This document shows positions 1-6,615 of a DNA stretch of 8,600 bases, in pieces. Each line of letters begins with the position of its first letter. The stretch's first letter is position 1. The DNA is from Eubacteriales bacterium (lineage in GTDB: Bacteria > Bacillota_A > Clostridia > Christensenellales > Aristaeellaceae): NCBI GenBank assembly GCA_030528845.1, contig JAUMYC010000042.1, forward strand, positions 1-8,600, given 5' to 3'. A program made the position numbers and the translations under genes. Below the pieces are notes generated by a model. The model had not been told where the DNA came from and did not search any database. It saw nothing but the letters and a program-made list of their open reading frames with translations.

Positions 1-1
1 T

Positions 2-406
2 CAGGAAGAGCTGAAAATGATGCTCGCGCTGACCAAGCCGAAGTATTTTATCCCCGTGCACGGCGAGCAGCGGCATCTGCAGCGCCATGCGGAGCTGGCC
101 AAGAGCATGGGCGTTGCGCCGCGCAACGTCGTCGTGACGGAGACGGGCCGCGTTGTGGAGATCGGCGCAAAGAGCATCAAGCTCGGCGCGCGCGTGCCCT
201 GCGGACAGATTCTTGTGGACGGCTCCGGCGTGGGCGTGGCCACGGGGGTCGGCGCGAGCGTGATCACCGGCGCGGGCGTTTCCATCGGCGCAAGGGTGAC
301 CTTCACGACGATGCCCGAATCGCGTTCGGAGTCGTCATGCGCGTCCTGTTCTCTCAGCTGCACGCCGGCGCGTATCGCCTCGACTGCGCTGCCGTTGCGG
401 ATATAA
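2..406 (+). CDS. rnj: Ribonuclease J, C-terminal part, truncated and lacking its normal 3' end
   Basis: The frame enters at the left edge as QEELKMMLAL and reads through KPKYFIPVHGEQRH, the conserved beta-CASP/metallo-beta-lactamase segment of RNase J whose PVHGE motif carries a metal-site histidine. It continues through RHAELAKSMGV and VPCGQILVDGSGVG, which matches the family's usual 'VPAGxVLVDGxGVGDVGN' stretch. RNase J is a 5'-3' exo- and endoribonuclease that processes and decays mRNA in Firmicutes. Family likeness stops at about base 235. The normal protein would have roughly 100 more residues (the C-terminal domain), but here about 55 out-of-character residues follow to a TAA at 404-406. 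These are the antisense of a different gene on the - strand. The gene is therefore broken, either by genomic rearrangement or by misassembly. The identity of the visible 75-80 residues is secure; whether a functional product exists is doubtful. Confidence 0.85.
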   Translation, partial: QEELKMMLALTKPKYFIPVHGEQRHLQRHAELAKSMGVAPRNVVVTETGRVVEIGAKSIKLGARVPCGQILVDGSGVGVATGVGASVITGAGVSIGARVTFTTMPESRSESSCASCSLSCTPARIASTALPLRI

Positions 407-546
407 TCGTCCACAGCGCCGATGATATTGAGCCGGAAACACAGGAAAACGCCCAGCGCGAGCCCCAGAACGAAGCCCAGCGCGAACAAAGCGATGCCTA
501 TCCTTTGATTTCTCCTCCGGCGCCTGTTGGCCGAACGTACTGCCAT
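220..546 (-). pseudogene. N-terminal fragment of a membrane-anchored extracytoplasmic protein
   Basis: The start ATG at 544-546 follows a GAGGGG ribosome binding site with about 10 bases of spacing. The product begins with an Arg-rich stretch (RRRRRNQR), then one hydrophobic membrane segment at about residues 16-40 (IGIALFALGFVLGLALGVFL), a short charged region, and a Thr/Pro/Ala-rich linker (TLAPTPVATPTPEP) at about residues 84-109. This is the layout of a single-pass protein whose outer domain would follow the linker. That domain is missing: from about base 220 leftwards the frame stays open to the window edge but is only the antisense of RNase J, with low-complexity output (RCRCRCSPC). The family cannot be named from the fragment. 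Many Clostridia proteins with such anchors and TP-linkers carry a peptidase, deacetylase or binding domain, but nothing here chooses among them. Confidence 0.6.
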
Positions 547-572
547 CGGGTATCAGCCCCTCTTTCATAGAA

Positions 573-605
573 ATAATACTTTAATATACACCGTATATCA
601 GTATA
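573..605 (-). promoter_or_regulatory. AT-rich promoter region for the membrane-anchored fragment
   Basis: This AT-rich island lies between the peroxiredoxin stop and the ATG at 546. On the - strand it offers CTGATA (596-601) - 17 bases - TATTAT (573-578), which matches the sigma-70/SigA consensus at 4/6 and 5/6 positions. A second possible -10, TATACT at 600-605, has only a poor -35. The choice between them is uncertain. No terminator is seen behind the peroxiredoxin, so read-through from upstream is also possible. Confidence 0.4.
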
Positions 606-640
606 CACGTTCCGGACGCCTTTGCGCAATATCTGTCAGG

Positions 641-1117
641 TTATTTTCCCGCGTTCTCTGCGCTTTCCAGATAGGCCAGGATCTCCTGCGCGTTCGTGTC
701 CGGCTTCACCTTGGGCATCGCCTTTTCGATATTCCCCTGCGCGTCGATGATATACGTCGTGCGCACGACGCCCATGCTCGTCTTGCCGTAGAGCTTTTTC
801 TCCTGCCATACGCCGTAGGGCTCGATGGCCTGCCGCTCCGGGTCGGCGAGCAGGAGAAAGGGCAGCTCGTATTTCGCGGCGAATTTCGCGTGCGAGGCGA
901 CGCTGTCCTTGCTTATGCCGATCACGACCGCGTCGAGCTCGCGAAAGCGCGCAAAGGCCGCGCCGAACGCGCAGGCCTGCCGCGTGCAGCCGGGCGTGTT
1001 ATCCTTGGGGTAAAAATACAAAACGACCCTCCTGCCCGCAAAGTCCGACAGCGATACGGTGTTTCCGTTCTGATCCTGCAGCGTAAAATCCGGGGCCTTC
1101 CTTCCGACCTCCAACAT
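641..1117 (-). CDS. bcp: Thioredoxin-dependent thiol peroxidase (Bcp/PrxQ-type peroxiredoxin)
   Basis: This is a 158-residue cytosolic peroxiredoxin that reduces hydrogen peroxide and organic hydroperoxides using thioredoxin. It opens with the family's APDFTLQDQNGNTVSLSDF strand pattern. The active site is FYPKDNTPGCTRQAC, with the peroxidatic cysteine at residue 44 and the resolving cysteine at residue 49. That five-residue spacing is the hallmark of atypical 2-Cys Bcp proteins. VIGISKDS, FLLLADPE and the YIID segment follow in the expected order, and the length is normal. The ATG at 1115-1117 was chosen because GGGAGG precedes it and the Bcp fold begins there; the longer open frame to 1603 is antisense or out-of-frame to the YitT gene. 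It lies 53 bases behind YitT on the same strand and may be the last gene of that operon. It would protect an anaerobe against oxidative stress. Confidence 0.93.
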   Translation of the reverse strand: MLEVGRKAPDFTLQDQNGNTVSLSDFAGRRVVLYFYPKDNTPGCTRQACAFGAAFARFRELDAVVIGISKDSVASHAKFAAKYELPFLLLADPERQAIEPYGVWQEKKLYGKTSMGVVRTTYIIDAQGNIEKAMPKVKPDTNAQEILAYLESAENAGK

Positions 1118-1170
1118 TTTCCTTCGCCTCCCTGAACTATCGTTCCAATATTGAATTTCGTCTGTTTCGT

Positions 1171-1821
1171 TCAGCTCTCCTGCTCTCCCCCGGCCCGTTC
1201 TTTGCCCGCGCGGCAGATCCTGTCGATCAGCCACGACGAGAGCGCGGCCGTGAGCAGAGAGCAGGCCACGTTCGCCGGCGGGATATAGCTCAGCGAGAGC
1301 AGCAGCACCGTCGCGTCCGTCAGAAAATATGCCCGTGAAACGGGCCATTTCGCCGCGCCCGCAATGACCAGTGCCAGCGCGTCGTCTCCGCAGGCCGCCC
1401 CGCCCGCGCGCACCACGACCCCAACGCCCACGCCCACGAACGCAGCGCCAAGGACCGCCGCCGGAAGCGGCGCGTGGGAAAGATCCGGCAGAAGATACCC
1501 TATGCGCTGCCAGAGCGCATAGCTCAGGGCAAAGACGCCCGTCGCCGCAAGAGCGCGCAGGAGAAACGCGCGCCCGAACCGGCGAAAGCCCAGCGTATAG
1601 CATGCAACGTCCAGCAATACTTCCGCTATGGCGGGCGAAACGCCCAGCCAGTGCTGCGCGAGCAGACTCAGCCCCAGCACGCCGCCCTCCGTGATCGCGC
1701 TCTGGTCGTGGATGTTATACAGCCCGAAGGAGAGGATCGCCGCGCCCGTCAGCAGAGCGGCATACCGCAGAACGCTCTTTTTCGTTTCCCGCGGCGCGGC
1801 GCGGCAGGGTTCATTCGCCAA
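1171..1821 (-). CDS. YitT-family integral membrane protein (short form without DUF2179)
   Basis: This is a hydrophobic protein of about 216 residues with five or six membrane segments and short loops. Family marks are SFGLYNIHDQSAITEGGVLGL near the N-terminus (GGVLGL at about residues 46-51) and RAGGAACGDDALALVI at about 138-153, the glycine-rich repeat typical of YitT/DUF161 proteins. It ends in a short charged tail with no soluble DUF2179 domain, so it is the short form. The substrate is unknown; transporter-like roles are proposed for the wider family. I prefer a TTG start at 1819-1821, with GGGAAGG 12 bases upstream, giving an 11-base overlap with the oxidoreductase gene and probable translational coupling. 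The ATG at 1873-1875 would add 18 residues, lacks a ribosome binding site, and lies in oxidoreductase coding sequence. Confidence 0.8.
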   Translation of the reverse strand: MANEPCRAAPRETKKSVLRYAALLTGAAILSFGLYNIHDQSAITEGGVLGLSLLAQHWLGVSPAIAEVLLDVACYTLGFRRFGRAFLLRALAATGVFALSYALWQRIGYLLPDLSHAPLPAAVLGAAFVGVGVGVVVRAGGAACGDDALALVIAGAAKWPVSRAYFLTDATVLLLSLSYIPPANVACSLLTAALSSWLIDRICRAGKERAGGEQES

Positions 1822-3064
1822 GGAACGCGCCGCCTTCCCGGAGCAGCCGCTGGACTTCGCCGACGGGCGTTTCATCCAGACTGCAGCCCAGATGCGCGGC
1901 GAGAGCCGCAGTCACGCCCGCCGCCTCGCCGGTCGCACAGCAGATCGGCATGATGCGCACGGAGGCCTGCGCCTCGTGCGTCACGGAAATGCAGCGCCCG
2001 GCCACGAGCATGTTCTGCGCCCCGAGCGGACGCAGCGCGCGCAGCGGGATGTCGTAATATTGCCCCTCCGGGAAATAATAGTGGCTCGTGCCGCTTCCGG
2101 CGGGGTTATGGATGTCGATGTCGTAATTTCCGCAGGCGATCACGTCTTCAAAGCGTTTGCAGGCCTGCAGATCCTCGCCCGTGAGCAGATACTGCCCGTC
2201 GATCATGCGGCTCTCGCGCACGCCGATCTCCTGCGAGGTGATCAGCTGCGCGTTCTCAAAGCCGGCGCAGTGCTCCCTGAGGAAGCGGAACATTTCGATC
2301 ATCTGCTCGCGCGCTTCCATCTCCGCCCGGCTCAGGTCGTCCGGGTCGACCGGGTTCTTCTTCACGATGCGCGTGGTGTTGAAATGCAGCATGCCGTCCA
2401 CCAGCGTATGGAAGACCAGCACGTCCTCGCGCGGGTTTTTGATCTTGCCCTCCGCCTGCAGCTGCTTATACAGCGCCTGCATCGCGGAGCGGTTGGCAAG
2501 ATAGCGCTCAATATCGACATTGCCCACGCGGAAGCACAGAGTCATCGGCTGGCAAAGGCCGTCCTCCGGCCTGCCCAGACGCATCGGACAGCCCGCAAGA
2601 TACGCCAGCATGCCGTCGCCGGTCGCGTCGATATAATAGCCCGCGCTGTATCTGTTCAGGCCGCTCCTTTGCATCACGCGAACGCCCGCCGCCCGCTCGC
2701 CGTCCATTTCGACGGAAACGAGCGTGCTGTGAAAGAGCACCTTTACGCCGGCCTCTTTGCACATGCGGTCGAGCACGACCTTGAGATACTCCTCATGGAA
2801 GCAGCGCGAGGTGCAGGCGGAAAACTCTTTGTCCATGCGCCCGCAGATCTCGGCGTAGAGGCCCTGCGTCAGCTCGGTATATTTTTTCTCCTCGCCGATC
2901 TTCGTTGCGTTGGGCATGAACGGATTGATCAGGCAGTTGACGGCAGCGCCGCCCAGCGCGCCTCCCTGCTCAAACAGGGCGACCCTTGCGCCCTGCCTCG
3001 CCGCAGCGATAGCCGCGGCCACGCCGGAAAACCCGCCGCCGATGACGATCAGATCGTATTGCAT
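1811..3064 (-). CDS. FAD-dependent oxidoreductase (FAD_oxidored family)
   Basis: This is a 417-residue flavoprotein. It starts with a Rossmann dinucleotide-binding fold: YDLIVIGGGFSG holds the GxGxxG loop at residues 9-14, and the acidic residue ending strand 2 is Glu32 (VALFEQGG). IDATGDG at 145-151 is the second FAD-contact motif. Near the C-terminus, NMLVAGRCIS...ASVRIMPICCATGEAAG closes the FAD site, as in the FAD_oxidored (PF12831-like) group common in Firmicutes and Bacteroidetes. The substrate cannot be read from the sequence. Related proteins are often annotated only as putative dehydrogenases and occur in sugar or carboxylate catabolic settings. The ATG at 3062-3064 has a good AGGAGA site upstream. 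It is the first gene of a probable operon with YitT and possibly the peroxiredoxin. Confidence 0.88.
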   Translation of the reverse strand: MQYDLIVIGGGFSGVAAAIAAARQGARVALFEQGGALGGAAVNCLINPFMPNATKIGEEKKYTELTQGLYAEICGRMDKEFSACTSRCFHEEYLKVVLDRMCKEAGVKVLFHSTLVSVEMDGERAAGVRVMQRSGLNRYSAGYYIDATGDGMLAYLAGCPMRLGRPEDGLCQPMTLCFRVGNVDIERYLANRSAMQALYKQLQAEGKIKNPREDVLVFHTLVDGMLHFNTTRIVKKNPVDPDDLSRAEMEAREQMIEMFRFLREHCAGFENAQLITSQEIGVRESRMIDGQYLLTGEDLQACKRFEDVIACGNYDIDIHNPAGSGTSHYYFPEGQYYDIPLRALRPLGAQNMLVAGRCISVTHEAQASVRIMPICCATGEAAGVTAALAAHLGCSLDETPVGEVQRLLREGGAFLGE

Positions 3065-3102
3065 ATTGCCTCTCCTCTCGTATTTCGTCGTTCGTGCATA
3101 TC

Positions 3103-3125
3103 AAAAACGGAAACATACCGTTTTT
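3103..3125 (-). promoter_or_regulatory. Perfect inverted repeat in the oxidoreductase leader (possible operator or 5' hairpin)
   Basis: AAAAACGG (3103-3110) and CCGTTTTT (3118-3125) form a perfect 8-base inverted repeat around a 7-base AT-rich centre. It begins a few bases after the transcription start expected from the promoter at 3136-3164. That placement suits a repressor operator or a 5'-end RNA hairpin. It is too low in GC to be a convincing terminator. Confidence 0.45.
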
Positions 3126-3135
3126 CTCCGTATAC

Positions 3136-3164
3136 ATCATAGCGCAGGCGGCGCGCATTGTAAA
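3136..3164 (-). promoter_or_regulatory. SigA-type promoter of the oxidoreductase operon
   Basis: On the - strand, TTTACA (3159-3164), a spacer of exactly 17 bases, and TATGAT (3136-3141) each match the housekeeping consensus at 5/6 positions. Transcription should start near 3129, giving a leader of about 65 bases before the ATG at 3064. A near-copy of the -35 flank, TTTGCAATGC, occurs 30 bases upstream at 3185-3194. Confidence 0.8.
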
Positions 3165-3191
3165 GGGCCGCGCTCCTCTGCGGTGCATTGC

Positions 3192-3230
3192 AAAAAAAAG
3201 TGCGGGCTGCGCACAGCATGCACAGCCCGC
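3192..3230 (-). terminator. Strong intrinsic terminator after the exported deaminase gene
   Basis: Read on the - strand, GCGGGCTGTGC (3220-3230) pairs with GCGCAGCCCGC (3202-3212) in an 11-pair stem with one G-U pair and a 7-base loop. Two bases later comes a run of eight T (3192-3199). It lies 12 bases past the deaminase stop and separates that operon from the oxidoreductase promoter downstream. Confidence 0.92.
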
Positions 3231-3242
3231 CCGAAAAGAGGC

Positions 3243-4655
3243 TCAGTAAATCGTCGCGTCCGTCTCGTTATATTCCGCAAAGAGCTCCAGACAGGCGTCC
3301 CTGTCCATCTCCTCGAGGAAATCCTCCAGCTTATCGCGGCCTGCGAAGATCTCGTCGATCACGCCGTCGTCAAAGCCGATCTCGGAATTATCCGCGATGG
3401 TGCAGCCGTAGTACACCTTGTCCAGACGCGCCCACAGGCACGCCGCCAGACACATCGTGCAGGGCTCGCCGGTGGTATAGAGCTCGCAGCCGGAGAGGTT
3501 ATAGGTGCCCAGATTGTCCTCCGCATCGCGGATGGCCTCCATCTCGCCGTGGTTGGTGGAATTGTGATGCAGCAGCACCCTGTTGTGGCCTCTGCCCACG
3601 ATCTCCCCGTCCTTGACGATCACGCAGCCGAAGGGGCCGCCGTGGGCATTGAAAATGCCGATGCGGGCCTCGTCGATCGCGGCCTGCATATAGGGGTTCT
3701 CCGCCGCATACTCCGCCTGCGGCACCGCGGCCATCAGATCTTCCTCCGCGGCGTGCAGGTTCTCCACGCCGGCGGCGACCATAAAGGCGTCCCAATGGGC
3801 GTGGGCGTCCTCTGCGGCGAGCAGCGCGCTCATCGTCTCCCAATTGCCCGCGTCCTCAAAAACGCCCTCCGCTGCGGCGGGATCCGCAAAAGCGCTCTCG
3901 ACCAGCGTGTTGATGGACGCGATGTTATAGAGCAGCTCCTCGGCGCGCTCGGCGCTGAGCAAAGAATAAGCGATCTCCCATTCCCGTGCAAGCTCCGCAG
4001 CGCTTCTCTCGGCGGCCTTTGCCTCCACGGCAAAGTCAAGCGCCATGCATGCGCCGGAAGCGCTCTTGAGCGAAGAGCCGACAGTGCCCTGATAGCCGGT
4101 GCAGTTCATCATCAGGTCCAGGATCTCGCAGGCGACGGCCGTATCGGCCTCGTCCGCATCCCCCTGCACGGGGCGGAAGAGCAGCTCCGCCATCTCCTGC
4201 AGGTGAGCCTCCTGTCCGTCCGTCCACAGGGCGCTGAGCGAATACATCAGCCCGGGGGCGGCGTCATACCACAGGCACAGGCCCACGTTCTTTTCGCCGT
4301 CGACCGTGGTCATGAGCCTGCCCTCGGCCCTGCGCACGGCGCAGGCTTCGTCGGAGAGCCAGCTGTCATAATGCAGGCCGCTGATGTCCTCAAAGCCGTC
4401 CGTCGGCTGCAGGCGCGCGGTGTATTCCACGCCGTTCCAGAGCATATGCAGCTCCAGCAGGTTTTTCTCGCTCAGGATCCTGTAAGCGCCGATCTGCGCA
4501 TTCTCCGGGGGCACGAGGACGACGCCGATCATCTCCTGCGCCGCTTCAAGGGTGGTATCGATCCACGGATTGGCCATGCCCGTCATCGCGCCCGCAGGCA
4601 GGGCAACGCCCAGACACAGCGCAAGTGCCAGAACGAGAGAAAGAAGCTTTTTCAT
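3243..4655 (-). CDS. Exported three-module protein with C-terminal guanine/nucleoside deaminase domain
   Basis: This protein has about 470 residues. Residues 1-23 form a signal peptide (MKKLLSLVLALALCLGVALP, then AGA) with likely cleavage after AGA. Residues 25-165 look like a beta-rich secreted module (GVEYTARLQP, GFEDISGLHYDSW, VGLCLWYDAAPGLMYSLSA). Residues 170-310 are mainly helical with scattered cysteines. From about 318 a cytidine-deaminase-fold domain of the guanine deaminase/tRNA-adenosine-deaminase-like group begins: GGPFGCVIVKDG, NHGEMEAI with zinc ligand His369 and catalytic Glu371, GEPCTMC with ligands Cys399 and Cys402, and GFDDGVIDEI. The catalytic set is complete, and the C-terminus ends as cytosolic relatives do. 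These enzymes hydrolyse a ring amino group, for example guanine to xanthine; the substrate here is not proved. The ATG at 4653-4655 was chosen. An adjacent GTG at 4656-4658 is closer to the optimum distance from AGAGGTG. It is 23 bases after the HdeD-like gene, in the same operon. Confidence 0.85.
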   Translation of the reverse strand: MKKLLSLVLALALCLGVALPAGAMTGMANPWIDTTLEAAQEMIGVVLVPPENAQIGAYRILSEKNLLELHMLWNGVEYTARLQPTDGFEDISGLHYDSWLSDEACAVRRAEGRLMTTVDGEKNVGLCLWYDAAPGLMYSLSALWTDGQEAHLQEMAELLFRPVQGDADEADTAVACEILDLMMNCTGYQGTVGSSLKSASGACMALDFAVEAKAAERSAAELAREWEIAYSLLSAERAEELLYNIASINTLVESAFADPAAAEGVFEDAGNWETMSALLAAEDAHAHWDAFMVAAGVENLHAAEEDLMAAVPQAEYAAENPYMQAAIDEARIGIFNAHGGPFGCVIVKDGEIVGRGHNRVLLHHNSTNHGEMEAIRDAEDNLGTYNLSGCELYTTGEPCTMCLAACLWARLDKVYYGCTIADNSEIGFDDGVIDEIFAGRDKLEDFLEEMDRDACLELFAEYNETDATIY

Positions 4656-4678
4656 CACAGCAGCACCTCTTTACAAAA

Positions 4679-5338
4679 TTATTCTTCACTTTCCGTCTGT
4701 TCAGACGCTGCAGACTCGCTTTTGTTCCGTCGCGCGCGGATCTTTTCCCAAAAAGAAGGCGCATGCGCCTCTTCTTCGCCCGCCGGAGCGGCGTTTTCCC
4801 CGTCTTTGCGATGCCCGAGGCCGTTCATGATCGAGATCAACTCGATCACCGCCTCGCACAGCAGACAGATCGCCGTGAAGATCCAGATCGCGGCGGTGCT
4901 GGCAAAGGGGTTGAGGATGATCACGACCGCACTGACCAGCGCAGCGCCCGCGCCGGCCGCCGCCCAGACCCATTCCCGATCGTGACGACGCAGCCTGTCG
5001 GCCATGCCCTGCACCTTATACAGGCCCACGATCAGCAGCGCGACGCCGTAGAGCAAGGTGACGACCGGGAAGCTGGCGAGGATCCATTCCGACTTCAGCG
5101 CGCAGAACAGGCCCGCCGCGATCGCAAGCAGGCCCTTGGCAAGGGTCTGCTCCTTTTCCGCCAAGGCGATCTCCGTGCGGAAATACTTCACGACGCTCAG
5201 CAGGCCCTTGAGGATGAGCGCAGCGCCGACCGCGATCAGGATAATGGACGTGAAGCCGACCGGCCTGGCCAGCAGCAGAACGCCGATGACGATCTCCGCA
5301 AGGCTCGTCAACAGCGCAGGAAGATACTTCTTCAACAT
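4679..5338 (-). CDS. HdeD/DUF308-family integral membrane protein
   Basis: This 219-residue protein has about six membrane helices arranged as repeated pairs: roughly residues 8-24, 31-50, 70-84, 89-107, 125-142 and 148-169. Features such as LLLARPVGFTSIILIAVGAALILKG, ILNPFAS and a short loop between helix pairs fit the HdeD/DUF308 family, whose E. coli member is linked to acid resistance. The biochemical role is unknown. A hydrophilic tail of about 45 residues (RKDGENAAPAGEEEAHAP... ending in SEQTESEE) is longer and more charged than the core family needs. The ATG at 5336-5338 follows AAGGAGA. The upstream in-frame extension to 5467 overlaps the promoter and is not protein-like. It is the first gene of an operon with the exported deaminase. 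Confidence 0.85.
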   Translation of the reverse strand: MLKKYLPALLTSLAEIVIGVLLLARPVGFTSIILIAVGAALILKGLLSVVKYFRTEIALAEKEQTLAKGLLAIAAGLFCALKSEWILASFPVVTLLYGVALLIVGLYKVQGMADRLRRHDREWVWAAAGAGAALVSAVVIILNPFASTAAIWIFTAICLLCEAVIELISIMNGLGHRKDGENAAPAGEEEAHAPSFWEKIRARRNKSESAASEQTESEE

Positions 5339-5386
5339 AACAAAACTCTCTCCTTCCGCGCGCCGAGGCATGCGCGCTTTTGAGAA

Positions 5387-5415
5387 AGTATAAGCCACTT
5401 CCTCCGCATTTGCAA
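5387..5415 (-). promoter_or_regulatory. SigA-type promoter of the HdeD-deaminase operon
   Basis: On the - strand, TTGCAA (5410-5415), 17 bases, and TATACT (5387-5392) match the consensus well. The predicted start is near 5380, with a leader of about 42 bases. The leader carries two GCGCGC blocks that could pair as a short hairpin just upstream of the ribosome binding site. Confidence 0.8.
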
Positions 5416-5627
5416 CGGACAATTTGCCCGACATGCCAAACTCCTTACGGGCGCCAACTTCCTGCAATATGAAATTAACAAAGCCCGGCGAACGAACAGG
5501 TGTTTTCTTTGCACTGTTTTTGCACTCGAAAAGCTATCATATTTATTCGGGAATGGATGGCAGGGGGCTTTCCCCGCCGTTTACATAGCCCGAAACCGGA
5601 AATAACAAAAACACTGGAGGTCATATC
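5416..5627. other. Divergent intergenic region with a TTTGCACT direct repeat and weak + strand promoter
   Basis: No gene is seen here. For the + strand gene at 5628, TATCAT at 5535-5540 is a 5/6 match to a -10 box, but no good -35 lies at normal spacing. TTTGCACT is repeated exactly at 5508-5515 and 5519-5526, 11 bases apart (about one helical turn) and just upstream of that -10, where an activator could bind. A short GC-rich hairpin (GGGG, 5-base loop, CCCC, with GGC/GCC below) lies at 5559-5578 in the expected leader, without a T-run. Confidence 0.4.
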
Positions 5628-6461
5628 ATGCAGAATACCCTCAGGCCCAACAGCCCGTCGGAGCATTCCCACCGCTACATCTGCTCCAACCCGCTCATCC
5701 GCAAGCTCTCTCTCATTTCCGAGGTCAGCACCGACTATGTGACCTACGGCGGCATCGCCAGCAAGTGCGGCACGTTCCTGCTGATGGTCGTTCTGGGCAT
5801 CGCGCTGCAGATGCTGCTGGCGCGCTTCAGCCCCTTTGCCGTGGATGTTGACGGCGAAGTCATCGTCTCCTCCTTCCCCGCGCTGATCGGCATGGCCGTC
5901 GCCCTCCTGTTCTTCATCGTCACCCCCTTCCTCGCCTTCTTCGTGCGCAAGACGCTGCCCGTCACCGGCTCGCTCTATTGCATCTCCACCGGCTATGTCC
6001 TCGCCTCCATGGTGTCTCTTTTCGAAGAATACCGCGCCGTGGCCGGTCTGGCTCTGGTGCTCACCCTCGCCGTGGTCGGCGTGATGGTCTACCTCTACGG
6101 CACCGGCAAGATCAAAGTGACGCAGAAGATGCGCAAGTTCCTCTCCATCCTCATGTTCTCCTCCATCGCCGGCACCTTCCTGCTGTTCCTCTGCTATTTC
6201 ATCCCCGGCCTGAGGCCCGCCGTGGATTTCATTCTGGGCAGCCCCGTGCTGAACACCTTCTTCTCCGTGGCCGGCATCGGCATCGCCGCCATGTTCCTCA
6301 TGGTCGACTTCGACACCATCCAGAGCGCCGTGGACCGCAGGCTGCCCGTGCAGTACGAATGGTACGCCGCCTTCGGCCTGGTCTTCTCTGTGATCTGGCT
6401 CTATTTCAAGATCCTCGACCTGCTGCTGCAGATGAAGAATTCCGGCTCCAGCCGCAAATGA
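5628..6461 (+). CDS. Bax inhibitor-1/YccA-family membrane protein
   Basis: This 277-residue protein has seven membrane segments at about residues 49-66, 82-106, 114-132, 137-157, 170-192, 209-227 and 246-266, after a hydrophilic N-terminus of about 45 residues. It belongs to the bacterial Bax1-I group: YVTYGGIASKCGTF, PVTGSLYCISTGYVLASMVS, KVTQKMRKFLSILMFSSIAG, VDFDTIQ (acidic residues 227 and 229) and QYEWYAAFGLVFSVIWLYFK are strongly family-like. TMBIM/BI-1 relatives such as YetJ act as pH-sensitive calcium leak channels; whether this subgroup does so is inference. GGAGGT sits 6-7 bases before the ATG. It is divergent from the HdeD operon. No good terminator follows, so some transcripts may run into the repeat-protein gene 154 bases on. 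Confidence 0.9.
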   Translation: MQNTLRPNSPSEHSHRYICSNPLIRKLSLISEVSTDYVTYGGIASKCGTFLLMVVLGIALQMLLARFSPFAVDVDGEVIVSSFPALIGMAVALLFFIVTPFLAFFVRKTLPVTGSLYCISTGYVLASMVSLFEEYRAVAGLALVLTLAVVGVMVYLYGTGKIKVTQKMRKFLSILMFSSIAGTFLLFLCYFIPGLRPAVDFILGSPVLNTFFSVAGIGIAAMFLMVDFDTIQSAVDRRLPVQYEWYAAFGLVFSVIWLYFKILDLLLQMKNSGSSRK

Positions 6462-6615
6462 CCCTCCCCCGTTCCCCTCTCGTTATTTGCCCAACGGAAT
6501 TAACAAACGACCCCGTATAACATTTACATATGGGCCGTTAAATGATTCCATTGGATGCAATATGCTCCGCTCCCAAGGCGAAGCGCACCCTATTAAGATT
6601 TGGAGGTATACCGCA
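6462..6615 (+). other. Intergenic leader before the acidic repeat gene
   Basis: No gene is seen here. A TATAAC box at 6516-6521 and a TTAACA at 6500-6505 are each consensus-like but not properly spaced with each other. TTAAAT (6538-6543), 17 bases, TATGCT (6561-6566) is a weak alternative. CATTTA (6521-6526) and TAAATG (6539-6544) form a 6-base inverted repeat with a 12-base loop. CCGTT/AACGG at 6469-6497 is a weak stem without a T-run, so there is no clear terminator for the upstream gene. GGAGGT at 6602-6607 is the ribosome binding site for the ATG at 6616. Confidence 0.35.

Noticed and set aside
1118..1603. N-terminal extension of the peroxiredoxin frame
   Set aside because: It overlaps the YitT coding region in another frame, is Arg/Gly-rich, and a good ribosome binding site precedes the ATG at 1117.
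1628..3142. A 504-codon open frame on the + strand
   Set aside because: It is the antisense of the YitT and oxidoreductase genes, both of which have clear family motifs on the other strand.
2910..4985. A 691-codon open frame on the + strand
   Set aside because: It runs antisense across the oxidoreductase start, a strong terminator, the exported deaminase and the HdeD gene. The product is His/Arg/Gly-rich with no domain, typical of high-GC antisense frames.
5339..5467. N-terminal extension of the HdeD-like protein by 43 residues
   Set aside because: It would cover the strong promoter at 5387-5415 and has no family likeness; the ATG at 5338 has its own AAGGAGA site and begins the first membrane helix.
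5559..5578. GC hairpin GGC-GGGG/CCCC-GCC as a terminator or riboswitch
   Set aside because: It is short, has no T-run, and matches no known riboswitch core; at most it is a leader hairpin.
6462..6500. A possible terminator after the Bax-inhibitor gene
   Set aside because: Only 4-5-base stems (CGTT/AACG, CCGTT/AACGG) with long loops and no T-run.
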